Assembly (NCBI RefSeq): GCF_030646925.1
Contig: NZ_JAUSKL010000064.1
Location: forward strand, 1 to 53,172
Source: Candidatus Binatus sp.
GTDB taxonomy: Bacteria; Desulfobacterota; Binatia; Binatales; Binataceae
DNA length: 53,172 bases
Direction of reading: 5' to 3'
The notes below the pieces were generated by a model that had not been told where the DNA came from, made no database searches, and saw nothing but the letters and a program-made list of their open reading frames with translations. How positions within the stretch are numbered: the first letter of the stretch is position 1; each line of letters opens with the position of its first letter. Positions 1-8,750 of this stretch are shown here, one piece after another. Both the position numbers and the translations under genes were made by a program.

Positions 1-119
1 GGATTCATCGGCGCGCTCGTTTGGGCAAGCGCATTTGCGCCAATGAGCGAAATCAGGACGGACCACGATGCGAGGCGAATCAACCGGCAGAACGATTCTT
101 TGGTGCGCTGGATATTCAC
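1..119 (-). CDS. Exported protein, N-terminal fragment (cut by window edge)
   Basis: Only the first 39 residues are visible; the rest lies beyond the left edge. A GTG at 119 opens a frame that reads as a clear signal peptide: a basic start (R5, K7, R12, R15), a hydrophobic core, then a signal-peptidase-I site ANALA followed by QTSAPM, so cleavage after residue 32 is likely. The protein is therefore periplasmic or outer-membrane. It lies 110 bp downstream of the Wzi-like gene on the same strand and is probably part of the same surface-polysaccharide cluster, for example an export or assembly protein. That role is inferred from context only, since no mature domain can be seen. Confidence 0.55.
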   Translation of the reverse strand, partial: MNIQRTKESFCRLIRLASWSVLISLIGANALAQTSAPMN

Positions 120-163
120 TGTCTTACACCGTTCCTGACTATTGACTGACAATTTATCCGACC

Positions 164-188
164 GGGTAACTATCTAGTTACTAGTAAC
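164..188. promoter_or_regulatory. Palindromic element upstream of the left-edge gene
   Basis: The 110-bp gap between the Wzi-like gene and the left-edge gene contains a perfect 12-bp palindrome, GTTACTAGTAAC, at 177-188. A related half-site GGTAAC lies at 165-170. The gap is AT-rich compared with the genes around it. It could be an operator or a weak hairpin ending the Wzi transcript. No U-run follows, and no convincing -35/-10 pair was found. Confidence 0.2.
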
Positions 189-229
189 CACAAATGGGTA
201 CTTTACTGCGACTGAGTATTCGACCGAGA

Positions 230-1900
230 TTAGCGGAAGTTCCAGTGCTTCGCGTCTGCGTTGAGCGAAAACGACAGCATCAGCATCATGCGGATCGAGC
301 TGTTGGTCGAATAGTTGATGTTCTGGACGTACTCGACCGATGAACGCGCGCGAACCTGGCCGAGCGTGCCGGTCAGCCAGTTCGCCTCGAACGGCAGTTG
401 CATGAAATCGACCGCCCCGCCAAAGCCGTTCTCATTGTGGGTGCCGACGCTCGCGGGCACGAGTTCCGTCATCGAGCGGCGTTCGTAGAAAAACTCAGCG
501 CCCAGCTTGTTGCGATAGTTGAACCAGCGGCCCACTTGCGCCGAGACGCGCCACGCGCCAGAGCCCAGCGAATCGCCCATCAGGGCGTTCTTGTTGGTCC
601 AGTACAGCGAATCGTTATGCACCGAGTAGTTGGCATCGAGCACCGTGTATTCGGCGCGCGCGTCAGTGAGGCCGTCGGCGGTAAGTTGCGGAGCGTAGAT
701 ACCGAAGGTGTACGAAGGCGATTTGAAGGGTGTCTTGACGGCGAAGCTCTTGCCGAACGGCTGGAAAAAATCCTCGCCCAGGATTTCGTAGTAGAGTTGG
801 GTCCGTCTGAGCCGCGGGATAACTAATGATACGTACGCGCCGACCCGCGAGTTGGTGTTGGCGCCGTTGGAACTGCCGGTATTGAAGCCGGTCGCCCGCC
901 CGAAAAAGCCCAGCGCGCTGTAGTTATCGTTGTGGGCGCCGCCAAACATGATCGTGTGGGTGATGCCGAATTCGAGCGCCGGCAGCGGCTTGAAACTGAA
1001 TATCTGGCCGTCGATCCACGGGTGCGAGAAATAACGGGCGCCGCCGAGTTGGCCAAAGAATGCCTGGTAACGAAATTGGCCGAGGTACTTGAGAAAGCCC
1101 GGCAACAGTTGCGGATGGACATTCTGCACGCGGATCGCGGGAAACGGTTCCGCGTTGTTTCCCTGCGCCAGCAGGCTGAAGCGGCATGGTCCCCACGCCA
1201 TCTGCTCTTCGCCAAACGAGATTGCCGTGTTGCCGAGATTGATTACCGCCGCGCCGCTGATCAGGCGCAGCCGATTGGTGTCGGGGATGCCGTGGGTCAT
1301 CGGACCCGCCACCGCGCCTTCGCCGTAGAACGTCAGGATACTGCTGGCGCCAGCCCATCCGGCCATCCGCGCGACTTCGTTGGTGCCGGCCGCGGTCGGG
1401 ATTCCATCGTTATAGGGGAGCAGCGGCGTGCCTTCCTGGGCGTGGAGGCCGCTGTTGGGCGACTGCGTCTGCCAATAGCGCCGATCACCAGACGAATACA
1501 GCGATTCGATCTCGATTCGCGTGAACGGATGAATCGTCGTCGGCCGGCCATTCTCGCGATTCTGTTCGAGCCAGTTGACTTCTTCGGCAAATTGATGACG
1601 GAGCGAGCTTATGATCGATTCGGCCAGCAGATTGGGTTGTTCGCTCTCGCGCGAGTTTTTCCCAGCTTCGAGAATCAGCCGGGCCGCCTCGACCCGGCTG
1701 ATCGGCTTGATCTCATCCAGATAGGTGTTGAGCACGCCGAGGCCGGTCAGCGTCTCGAACTCGTCGTAGGCCGGGTCGTCGAGCGGAATGTAAACGACAT
1801 AGGTTGAGGCGTGGGCCAGTTCGCCGGTCGCGAGCACGGCGAGGATCAGGATCGCCGCGGCCGTCTGGTGCGCCCGGATCGATTTGAGCGAGTGCTTCAC
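230..1900 (-). CDS. Wzi-like capsule assembly outer-membrane protein
   Basis: The product is 556 residues if it begins at the GTG at 1900. That start overlaps the upstream transglycosylase stop as GTGA and opens directly onto a signal peptide (KHSLKS, hydrophobic stretch, cleavage near AHA/STYVV). The frame is open further upstream, but that stretch overlaps the transglycosylase gene and has no signal. After the signal comes a short helical segment around VSRVEAARLILEA-like residues, then a long region rich in alternating aromatic residues and GxxxF/Y strands, as expected for an outer-membrane beta-barrel. This layout fits the Caps_assemb_Wzi family, which anchors capsule or exopolysaccharide at the cell surface. 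Neighbouring sugar-nucleotide genes support the call. Confidence 0.75.
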   Translation of the reverse strand: MKHSLKSIRAHQTAAAILILAVLATGELAHASTYVVYIPLDDPAYDEFETLTGLGVLNTYLDEIKPISRVEAARLILEAGKNSRESEQPNLLAESIISSLRHQFAEEVNWLEQNRENGRPTTIHPFTRIEIESLYSSGDRRYWQTQSPNSGLHAQEGTPLLPYNDGIPTAAGTNEVARMAGWAGASSILTFYGEGAVAGPMTHGIPDTNRLRLISGAAVINLGNTAISFGEEQMAWGPCRFSLLAQGNNAEPFPAIRVQNVHPQLLPGFLKYLGQFRYQAFFGQLGGARYFSHPWIDGQIFSFKPLPALEFGITHTIMFGGAHNDNYSALGFFGRATGFNTGSSNGANTNSRVGAYVSLVIPRLRRTQLYYEILGEDFFQPFGKSFAVKTPFKSPSYTFGIYAPQLTADGLTDARAEYTVLDANYSVHNDSLYWTNKNALMGDSLGSGAWRVSAQVGRWFNYRNKLGAEFFYERRSMTELVPASVGTHNENGFGGAVDFMQLPFEANWLTGTLGQVRARSSVEYVQNINYSTNSSIRMMLMLSFSLNADAKHWNFR

Positions 1901-2631
1901 CGCTGCGAGTTCTCCTGGCGCTCGAGCGCGAGTTTTCGCCGCTCGCCGATACTCGAGAGCTGATCCAGAATCTCGCGATCCGACACGCGCCGGGTCGTCG
2001 TCTGCCGTGCGCCGCGCGGGATTGCCGCCGCAGCCTCCGGCTTTGGTGTCTTCGGCGTCGCAGGCGGGTTCGACACCCGCTCGACGACCGGCCACGCCGG
2101 CGATGGCGTCCCGTCCAGCAGATAGTGCATCAGGACGTCCCGCACGTAGCGGCGCGTTTCGGCCGGCGCGCTGTCAACTCCACGATTGCCGGCGCCTTTT
2201 TCGCCCGCGTTATAGGCCGCCAGGATTGCGGGCAGCGCACTCAGCGCCGCGGTTTGCTGATGCCGCCGCAAGTAGTCGATATAGCGGGCCGCACCCAGCG
2301 TGTTCTGCACCGGGTCAAAGAGATCGTAGACGCCAAAGTCGGCGGCCGTCGGCGGCTCCAGTTGCATCAGGCCGATCGCGCCAGCGCTCGAGATCGCATT
2401 CGGATTGCCCGCCGATTCGACGCGCGCGATAGCGTTTAGGAGATGCGGATCGATGCTGTACATCGTGCCGACCACCGCAAACAGCGACTGGTAGTCGATG
2501 TCCTGGCGCGCCTGATAGCTGCCCACTTGTTGAGCGAACACCGGCAGGCCAAGGCTCAGCAGCGCCGGTGGCACGAGCGCTAGCATCATCAAGCAGATCG
2601 GCGATCGCATCTTTGCGTGGCGCGGCTTCAT
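1897..2631 (-). CDS. Lytic transglycosylase (SLT domain), periplasmic
   Basis: This 244-residue protein carries a hydrophobic export signal (about residues 8-33, ending LPVFAQQ) and a transglycosylase SLT fold. The visible motifs are RVESAGNPNA with the catalytic Glu near residue 72, GAIGLMQ, and AAYNAGE further on. It would cut peptidoglycan glycan strands between MurNAc and GlcNAc. In this cluster it may open the wall for polysaccharide export. I chose the ATG at 2631; a TTG at 2667 and an ATG at 2610 are also in frame and none has a clear Shine-Dalgarno. The C-terminal 60 residues are basic and Pro-rich, with no recognised domain. Its TGA overlaps the GTG of the Wzi-like gene, indicating coupled translation. 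Confidence 0.85.
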   Translation of the reverse strand: MKPRHAKMRSPICLMMLALVPPALLSLGLPVFAQQVGSYQARQDIDYQSLFAVVGTMYSIDPHLLNAIARVESAGNPNAISSAGAIGLMQLEPPTAADFGVYDLFDPVQNTLGAARYIDYLRRHQQTAALSALPAILAAYNAGEKGAGNRGVDSAPAETRRYVRDVLMHYLLDGTPSPAWPVVERVSNPPATPKTPKPEAAAAIPRGARQTTTRRVSDREILDQLSSIGERRKLALERQENSQR

Positions 2632-2679
2632 GGCTTGGGAAATGAAAGAGTAGCTCGGCGGGATCAATTGAATAGTCAG

Positions 2680-4515
2680 TCAGTCCGCGACCGGTGACTC
2701 GCGAACGCCGTTGGCCTGGTAGGCAATCGCGATACCGTCGGGCTGCGCGGTCATCTCTTCGGACATCAGCCGGAGCGATCGCACGACCAGGCCGTGAGCC
2801 TTGGCGAAATTCACGACCTGCAATCTCTCGTCGGCGTTGAGCGCACTGCCGAGCACCACCATTTCCTCGAAGCCCTGATGCGACAGGATCGTTTCGATCT
2901 CGCTCAGCGTGCCAAGCACTGGCACGCCGTGAATCCTTCTGCGCTGGAGGAATTCGTTGACGTCGACGAAGCCGACGATCCGCGCCGAGTTCCGGTAGCT
3001 CCGGCAGAAATAATCGATCAGAGGCAAATCATGCGCGCCCGAACTGATTCCGACGATCCGCCGCTCGGAACGAGCCAGGTTCGAGAGCATCCCGCTCAGC
3101 ACACGAAACGAAAGCCGCGTCCCGATCAGCACGTAGGACGCCATCAGCCAGAAGAGCAGCGCGGTCGAGGCGTGCATATCGACCGCGATCATCGAGCGGC
3201 CGACCAGCAGCACCAGCGACGCGATCGCGGTCGCGCAGAAAACCCGCAGCGTGTCCTCGAGTCCGGTGTAGTGCCACATCGAGCGGTACACGCCGAACGC
3301 GCCGAGCGTGCAGAGCGTCACGACTGCGACCGACGGCGCACTGCGCACGATACCCAGTGGCGAGCCGGCCGCGAGTTCGAAATCGCGCGCAAACAGCACC
3401 GCCATCCCGTACGCCGCGACGATCGAAATTCCGTCGAGCACGACTTCGGCGATCCGGCGCTTGTAGCTGATAGTGAGCAGCAGCCGCCCGAGCCCATGCG
3501 AATTCACAAAAACATCGCCGGGCGAGACGTTGCGGAACGATTGATCGATCAGAAAGAAGGCCAGCACCAGGAAGATGACCGCGGTGATTGGCAGCACCTC
3601 ATTGAAATACTGCGCCGGCAGCCTCGAGAGCGCGACTGCAATCGCGGCGGTGCTCGCCGACAGCGCGAACAGCAGCATCGCCGCCTGCCGATCGCTGAGC
3701 CCGAGCGCGACCAGCCGATGCGACGAGTGATCGCGCCCGCCGACGCTGATTCGACTGCCGAGCATCAGCCGGCTCGCCGTCACGGTGGTGGTATCGAGGA
3801 TCGGCGTGAACGCGAGCAGCAGCGCCAGCGACGATCCCATCGGCAGCGAGGTGTTGTCGGAGCCGCCGGCGCGCATCGCCAGCGTCGCGAGCATCAGGCC
3901 GAGCGTGAGCGCGCCGCCGTCGCCCATGAAAATCGACGCGGGATTGAAATTGAAGACCAGGAATCCGGCGCACGCTCCCGCGACTGCCGCCGCCACTGCC
4001 GCGCTCGGATTGCCGTGCAGATAGAGCAGCACCGACGCGCCCAACGCGCCGAGCGCAGTGGTGCCGGCGCATACCCCGTCAAGATGGTCCAGCATATTGA
4101 CCGCGTTCACCAGCCCGACGATCCAGAACATCACCACTATGAAGCTGAGCGTCGCGGGCAACTGCGGGAGCCGCCACGGCGACCACGACATCAGCAGCGC
4201 CACGATCATGATCTGGAGCACTAACTTGGTGCGCGGCGCGAGCGTGATCACGTCATCGACGAGTCCCACTGCGCACATCATGATGGCCGCGCTCGCGAGC
4301 GGCAGATCGAGCGAGCCGGTGATCGCGGATGCCGCGACAAAGCCGACCGTAATCGCGAGCCCGCCGAGCAGTGGAATCGAGCCGCGATGCCATCGGTCCT
4401 CGCGCGGGCGCGCCACCACGCCGAACCGCGTCGCGACGACGCGCACGATTGGAATCGCGGCCACCGTGAAGATGAACCCGAGCACGATTCCGAGGTAGCA
4501 ATTGGTGAGGAGCAC
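2680..4515 (-). CDS. WecA/MraY-type sugar-1-phosphate transferase fused to CapD-like membrane/Rossmann half
   Basis: The N-terminal part (about 1-330) is a polyprenyl-phosphate sugar-1-phosphate transferase of the WecA/TagO/MraY superfamily. It shows VGLVDD (D87, D88), NMLDHLDG (N139, D142, D145), IFMGDGGA (D198) and the cytoplasmic RDHSSHRL loop (H262, H265). Such enzymes start lipid-linked glycan synthesis on undecaprenyl phosphate. Residues about 345-610 hold four more predicted membrane segments and a Rossmann-like region (RRIVGISSGAHD, then VGFVDVN and GVPVLG). This matches the N-terminal half of FlaA1/CapD-type dehydratases without the catalytic SDR domain. The GTG at 4515 has GGAAAG five bases upstream. 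The usual family length is 320-370, so at 611 residues this is a real fusion. Confidence 0.85.
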   Translation of the reverse strand: MLLTNCYLGIVLGFIFTVAAIPIVRVVATRFGVVARPREDRWHRGSIPLLGGLAITVGFVAASAITGSLDLPLASAAIMMCAVGLVDDVITLAPRTKLVLQIMIVALLMSWSPWRLPQLPATLSFIVVMFWIVGLVNAVNMLDHLDGVCAGTTALGALGASVLLYLHGNPSAAVAAAVAGACAGFLVFNFNPASIFMGDGGALTLGLMLATLAMRAGGSDNTSLPMGSSLALLLAFTPILDTTTVTASRLMLGSRISVGGRDHSSHRLVALGLSDRQAAMLLFALSASTAAIAVALSRLPAQYFNEVLPITAVIFLVLAFFLIDQSFRNVSPGDVFVNSHGLGRLLLTISYKRRIAEVVLDGISIVAAYGMAVLFARDFELAAGSPLGIVRSAPSVAVVTLCTLGAFGVYRSMWHYTGLEDTLRVFCATAIASLVLLVGRSMIAVDMHASTALLFWLMASYVLIGTRLSFRVLSGMLSNLARSERRIVGISSGAHDLPLIDYFCRSYRNSARIVGFVDVNEFLQRRRIHGVPVLGTLSEIETILSHQGFEEMVVLGSALNADERLQVVNFAKAHGLVVRSLRLMSEEMTAQPDGIAIAYQANGVRESPVAD

Positions 4516-4558
4516 TTGCTTTCCAGGGCGGAGGACTAAGGTCGGTATTGAGAATGGT

Positions 4559-5584
4559 CTAGGACGTCAGCGGCATCCGCGACAGGGAGTCATCGGAATC
4601 CACCGATGCTCTACGAAAATGATCGGCGACCAGCTTGACGATCGCGTCGGGCCGGACCAGCGGCTGATGCCCCAGGAGCGACCGAATCTTGTCGAGGCAC
4701 GGCACGCGCCGATGCATATCCTCGAAGCCGTCGCCGTAAACCTCGCGGTACGGCACGAATTGGATTGGCGAGTTGCTGCCAGTGATTTCACGAACCATCC
4801 GAGCGAGTTCCAGCACCGACATCTCGACGTCGTTGCCGACGTTGAACACCTGTCCGACCGCGCGCGGCTCGGCGCTCAGACGCGCCATCGCCTTGACGAC
4901 GTCGCCGACGTAGCCGAAGCATCGCGTCTGCTTGCCGTCGCCATAAACCAGTATCGGCTGACCCGCGAGCGCCTGCTGAACGAAGCGCGGCAGCACCATC
5001 CCGTAGCGGCCGGTCTGGCGCGGCCCGACTGTATTGAAGAGCCGCACGATCGTGACCGGCAGGCCTTCCTCGCGGTAGTAAGCGATCGCGAGAAATTCAT
5101 CGATCGCTTTCGAGCAGGCGTAGGCCCATCGGCTGCGCGTAGTGGGGCCCATCACGAGGTCGTCGTCCTCGCGGAACGGCAACTTCTCGGATTTTCCGTA
5201 CACCTCGGAAGTGGACGCCAGCAGCAGCGGACGTTTGTTCGCCGCGGCCACTGACAGCACTAACTCGCTGCCTGCGACGTTGGTGACGATAGTGTGGACG
5301 GGCCGCTCGACGATCAATTGAACCCCGACCGCCGCGGCCAGGTGAAACACGAAATCGCATTCCTCGATCAGACCCTCGACCAGTTCGCGATCGAGCACGC
5401 TGCCGCGCACGATCCGAAAATTCGCATGCGCGCTTAGGTGCTCGATATTCGACTCGCGGCCGGTGGACAGGTTATCCAGCACGGTGACGCGCTCGCCTTG
5501 CAGCAGCAGATGCTCCGCGAGATGCGAGCCGATAAAACCCGCGCCTCCGGTAATCAGGTGATGAATTGCGCTTACGCTGGACAT
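4559..5584 (-). CDS. NAD-dependent sugar-nucleotide epimerase/dehydratase (extended SDR)
   Basis: The 341-residue product begins at the ATG at 5584, preceded by AAGGGGGA about 12 bases upstream. It has the extended-SDR signature TGGAGFIGSHL (residues 12-22), a catalytic Ser/Thr around 125 (STSEVYG) and the Y155-x3-K159 pair in RWAYACSKA. The insert with WAYACSK and the NTVGPRQTGRYGMV-like stretch resembles UDP-glucuronate decarboxylase or UDP-glucose 4-epimerase relatives. The exact substrate cannot be read from sequence. It would act in the cytoplasm on NDP-sugars destined for the polysaccharide made by this operon. It is separated by 43 bp from the downstream transferase gene and by 55 bp from the next SDR gene. 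Confidence 0.85.
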   Translation of the reverse strand: MSSVSAIHHLITGGAGFIGSHLAEHLLLQGERVTVLDNLSTGRESNIEHLSAHANFRIVRGSVLDRELVEGLIEECDFVFHLAAAVGVQLIVERPVHTIVTNVAGSELVLSVAAANKRPLLLASTSEVYGKSEKLPFREDDDLVMGPTTRSRWAYACSKAIDEFLAIAYYREEGLPVTIVRLFNTVGPRQTGRYGMVLPRFVQQALAGQPILVYGDGKQTRCFGYVGDVVKAMARLSAEPRAVGQVFNVGNDVEMSVLELARMVREITGSNSPIQFVPYREVYGDGFEDMHRRVPCLDKIRSLLGHQPLVRPDAIVKLVADHFRRASVDSDDSLSRMPLTS

Positions 5585-5639
5585 CGTCGATTTCGTTCCC
5601 CCTTCGTCGCCCAGGCCGGCTTGCCGCCCGGCCCGCAAA

Positions 5640-6602
5640 TCACGAACTGGATCCAATCCCTCTATCAGCCGAGTGCGGCAACCCGGCGCGCAACTCGAGG
5701 ATCGCGTCCTCCGTATTCACGCGCGGTTCCCATCCGAGTAGTCGTTTCGCTTGCGAACTATCGGCCAGGGTATGCCGCGCCTCTCCGATCCGGGCCGGCA
5801 GATTGACCACCGGACCGCCGATCAGTTGCGCGACCCGGTTGATACTCAAGCTTTGGCCGCGCCCGACGTTCAACGCTCTGCCGTCGGCAACTGCGGCGTC
5901 GGCCTCGAGCGCCAGCAGATTCGCCCGCACCACGTCCGAGACATGAGTGAAATCGCGAGTCTGCTCGCCGTCGCCGAAAACGGTCATCGGCAATCCCATC
6001 CGGCGCTGGCGCAGGAACAGGCTGATCACGGTGACATATGCGCCCTCGGTCGCCATGTTCGGACCAAAAACGTTGAAGTAGCGCAGCGTCAGCGCCGGCA
6101 TCCCATAGTGGAGATGAAACAGCCGCACGTATTCTTCCGACGCGAGCTTTTGCAGTCCGTAGGGATTGAGCGGCGCGGTCGGCATGCCCTCCGACAGCGG
6201 CAGCCTCTCCTGGTTGCCGTACACCGACGACGATCCGGAATAGATGAAGCGGCGCGCGCCCGCGTCCCGCGCAGCCACCAGCACATTCAGCGTGCCGACC
6301 ACGTTCACCATGTGCGTTTCGATCGGCTGCTCGATCGAGAGCGGCACCCGCGGCAACGCGGCCGCATGGAACACTGCCTCGACCCCGTCGAAAATCGCGC
6401 GGATGTCCGCCAGCGAGCGCAGATCGGCATAGAAAAACTCGGCGCGAGGATCGAGCCGGTCGCGGCTGCCGGTCGATAAGTTGTCGATCGTGCGAACGCG
6501 AAACGACGCGTCGAGCAACGCGCGCACCAGGTGCGACCCGATGAATCCGGCGCCGCCGGTTACCAGCACCAATCGATCGTTGCCGCGAGTGCTCGCGTTC
6601 AT
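5640..6602 (-). CDS. NDP-sugar 4-epimerase-like extended SDR
   Basis: This 320-residue protein starts at the ATG at 6602, just ahead of RLVLVTGGAGFIGSHL. It shows the nucleotide-binding glycine motif, a catalytic Ser within SGSSSVYGN (about 122-130) and Y148-x3-K152 in NPYGLQK. The RYFNVFGP and FGDGEQTRDF stretches are typical of the GalE/WbpP branch. Together with the neighbouring UDP-sugar 6-dehydrogenase it could interconvert gluco- and galacto-configured UDP-sugars or uronic acids, as WbpA and WbpP do; the partner substrate is inferred. It is a paralogue of the SDR just downstream (shared GGAGFIGSHL and DNLSTG), not a copy. Confidence 0.85.
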   Translation of the reverse strand: MNASTRGNDRLVLVTGGAGFIGSHLVRALLDASFRVRTIDNLSTGSRDRLDPRAEFFYADLRSLADIRAIFDGVEAVFHAAALPRVPLSIEQPIETHMVNVVGTLNVLVAARDAGARRFIYSGSSSVYGNQERLPLSEGMPTAPLNPYGLQKLASEEYVRLFHLHYGMPALTLRYFNVFGPNMATEGAYVTVISLFLRQRRMGLPMTVFGDGEQTRDFTHVSDVVRANLLALEADAAVADGRALNVGRGQSLSINRVAQLIGGPVVNLPARIGEARHTLADSSQAKRLLGWEPRVNTEDAILELRAGLPHSADRGIGSSS

Positions 6603-6659
6603 CGCTGCTCGATTCAAATCGGTCGATTGCAAATGGCTGGACACGCTTTGCGAGGGTGG

Positions 6660-7982
6660 CTACGCCTGCAGAATCGGGGCATCCGAATCCTTCCACGGCG
6701 CGGTGACGTTCCTCGTATCCACCACCAGCCGGGCATTTTTCACCAGCATCTCGTAATCGACGTTGCGATGATTGGTGAGCACCACCACGGCGTCGGCCTC
6801 GCGGATAATCTCCGCGGTCAGCGGAACCGATTTCATCTCGCGGGTGAGATGGCGCGAGCGCAGGATCGGTACGTGCGGATCGTGAAAGCTTACATTCGCG
6901 AGCCGCTCTTCGAGGATCCTGATGATCCGCAACGACGGCGATTCGCGGACGTCATCGACGTCGGCCTTGTACGCCACACCGAGCAGCAGGATTCGCGAGT
7001 CCTTCAGCGGCTTGCCGTGCAGATTCAATCCTTGCACCAGCCGATCCACGACGTAGGTGGGCATCACGCCGTTGATCTCGCCGGCCAGCTCGATAAACCG
7101 CGTCGGGAAATCATACTGGCGCGCCTTCCAGGTGAGATAGACCGGATCGATCGGGATGCAGTGTCCGCCAAGTCCGGGGCCCGGATAAAATGGCGTGAAG
7201 CCGAACGGCTTGGTCGCCGCCGCATCGATCACTTCCCAGATATCGATCCCCATCTTCTGAAACAGCACTTTCAGCTCGTTGACCATCGCGATGTTGACGC
7301 ATCGATAGATGTTCTCGAGCAGCTTCGACGCCTCTGCCACGCGCGCCGACGAGACCGGCACGACTCGCTTGACCACTTCGCCGTATGCGGCCGCCGCGAC
7401 GGCGAGGCAATCCTTGGTGACGCCGCCGACCAGCTTGGGAATCGTGCCGGTGTGGAAAGCGTGATTGGCCGGATCCTCGCGCTCCGGCGAGAACGCAAGG
7501 AAGTAATCTTTGCCGGGCTGCAGGCCGGTCTCGTCGAGGATGCCGCGCACGACTTCGTCCGTCGTTCCCGGATAGGTCGTGCTTTCGAGCACCACCAACT
7601 GCCCCGGATGCAATCGCTGCTTGATCTCGACAGTCGTATCGACAATGTGCCGCAGATCCGGCGATTTGCCTTCGCCGAGCGGCGTCGGCACGCAGATGAT
7701 CGCCGCGTCGCAGCGCGCCAGTTGATCGAACGAGGTGGTCGCCTTCAAGGCCCCGCTGCTTACGATGCCTTGAATGCGCGCCGCCGGTATGTGTTCGATA
7801 TAACTGTGTCCGGCGGCCAGCGCCTTGATTTTGGCCGGGTCAACGTCGAAGCCGACCGTTTCGAATCCCGCTTCCGCAAAGCAGCAGCAGAGCGGCAATC
7901 CGGCGTAACCCAGTCCGATGAGACCGATCACAGCTTGATGGGATTGAAACTTCTCAACTGCGCGCGCCGCTAGATCATTCAT
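6660..7982 (-). CDS. UDP-sugar 6-dehydrogenase (WbpA / UDP-GlcNAc dehydrogenase type)
   Basis: The 440-residue protein has the UDP-glucose/GDP-mannose dehydrogenase layout: an N-terminal Rossmann motif GLIGLGYAGLP (about 20-30), a middle domain, and the catalytic cysteine in GPGLGGHCIPIDP near residue 275. The YAGLPL and GHCIPIDP forms are characteristic of UDP-N-acetyl-hexosamine 6-dehydrogenases. It would oxidise C6 of a UDP-HexNAc with two NAD+ to the uronic acid. The ATG at 7982 follows a G-rich AGGGGGG ribosome-binding stretch. It is the first gene of the minus-strand polysaccharide operon and faces a long AT-rich upstream region that should hold the operon promoter. Confidence 0.88.
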   Translation of the reverse strand: MNDLAARAVEKFQSHQAVIGLIGLGYAGLPLCCCFAEAGFETVGFDVDPAKIKALAAGHSYIEHIPAARIQGIVSSGALKATTSFDQLARCDAAIICVPTPLGEGKSPDLRHIVDTTVEIKQRLHPGQLVVLESTTYPGTTDEVVRGILDETGLQPGKDYFLAFSPEREDPANHAFHTGTIPKLVGGVTKDCLAVAAAAYGEVVKRVVPVSSARVAEASKLLENIYRCVNIAMVNELKVLFQKMGIDIWEVIDAAATKPFGFTPFYPGPGLGGHCIPIDPVYLTWKARQYDFPTRFIELAGEINGVMPTYVVDRLVQGLNLHGKPLKDSRILLLGVAYKADVDDVRESPSLRIIRILEERLANVSFHDPHVPILRSRHLTREMKSVPLTAEIIREADAVVVLTNHRNVDYEMLVKNARLVVDTRNVTAPWKDSDAPILQA

Positions 7983-8709
7983 TCCTCGCCCCCCTGGAAC
8001 GACTTGGCCGTAACACTTTCGGGTTAAGCGCGATGCTTTTGGAAATGCGTCCGCCCTCCCGTGGGAGACGGTCTCCCCGGGCTCGAGCAGCAGTCCCTTT
8101 TGCCCCGAGCTTCAAAATCCCTTGCGATCGAATTAACGAACATAGGACGTACCAACATCCCAACTCGACGGTCAAGGGCTGTTCACTCTTAGCCTCATTT
8201 TTGATCGGGTCTATGTGCACTATCTGATTATTGTCATCGAGGTGGCTATATCTCTCTATGCATTGCATTAGATAGCTATACTCGCAATGAAGTTATTTTC
8301 ATGCGCTCGATTATTAACTCGTAGTTATTGGACGAAAATTGGTGCGACAACAAGCTGTCGGCCATCTTGCAGGCTTTAGTACGCTAGCTTCGCGTCTGAT
8401 TGTCTAGCGAGTTTTTATTTGTCGACGTTGGGAGATGAGGCCGTGCAAAGGTGACACTCAAGAGAGCGTCCGCGAACTAACTTTTGACACGTGCGGAACA
8501 AAAATATTCGTTTTTCTGACGCCCGATCAAAAATTTGTGCTCGGTTAAATCGATTTTCATTCGCTCGCGCTTCGCTCGCGGCGCGGCTGACTCAAATACC
8601 GTGATTGATCTACACTGCCGATACTCGAAGGCTCGATAACTTTAGCCAGAGCCGTTGGACTGGCGTCGTCAGTTTTGACGAACGAAATGAAAACAAAACT
8701 CTTTCGATA
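7983..8709. other. AT-rich intergenic control region
   Basis: No convincing gene is visible in this stretch between two divergent genes. It is far more AT-rich than its surroundings; one 60-base line at 8221 counts 21 G+C. It contains an 11-bp dyad ATGCA-T-TGCAT at 8258-8268, a tandem 11-bp repeat beginning TTCGCTCGCG at 8560-8581, and many A/T runs. A 97-residue minus frame at 7975-8268 exists, but its composition and lack of a start signal do not look coding. The region probably carries the promoter of the polysaccharide operon. No -35/-10 pair could be assigned with confidence. Confidence 0.5.
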
Positions 8710-8741
8710 TTGACTCTGGACTATGGTCAAGGGTGTAGCCT
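8710..8741 (+). promoter_or_regulatory. MerR-type promoter/operator of the regulator gene
   Basis: A -35 box TTGACT (8710-8715) and a -10 box TAGCCT (8736-8741) are separated by 20 bp. This overlong spacing is typical of MerR-family promoters. The spacer holds an imperfect dyad, ACTCTGGAC-TATG-GTCAAGGGT (8713-8734), with 7 of 9 arm positions matching. MerR regulators bind such dyads and untwist the DNA to activate transcription. The predicted transcription start falls at about 8748-8751, at the ATG itself, so the mRNA would be leaderless and the gene autoregulated. Confidence 0.65.
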
Positions 8742-8750
8742 GTGGCGCAG

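Noticed and set aside
398-1807. Long plus-strand frames opposite the Wzi-like gene
   Set aside because: They are Arg/His-rich antisense shadows typical of GC-rich DNA, with no start signal or motif.
2794-4224. 476-residue plus-strand frame opposite the WecA-type gene
   Set aside because: The composition is almost all Arg, Glu, Gln and His, and it mirrors the transmembrane codons of the real gene.
6531-7973. 480-residue plus-strand frame opposite the dehydrogenase
   Set aside because: The opposite strand encodes an unmistakable UDP-sugar dehydrogenase; this frame has no motif.
7975-8268. 97-residue minus frame in the AT-rich region
   Set aside because: It overlaps the dehydrogenase start, lacks a ribosome-binding site and resembles no protein.
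8560-8581. Tandem TTCGCTCGCG repeat as an origin or iteron set
   Set aside because: There are only two copies, with no initiator gene or DnaA boxes.
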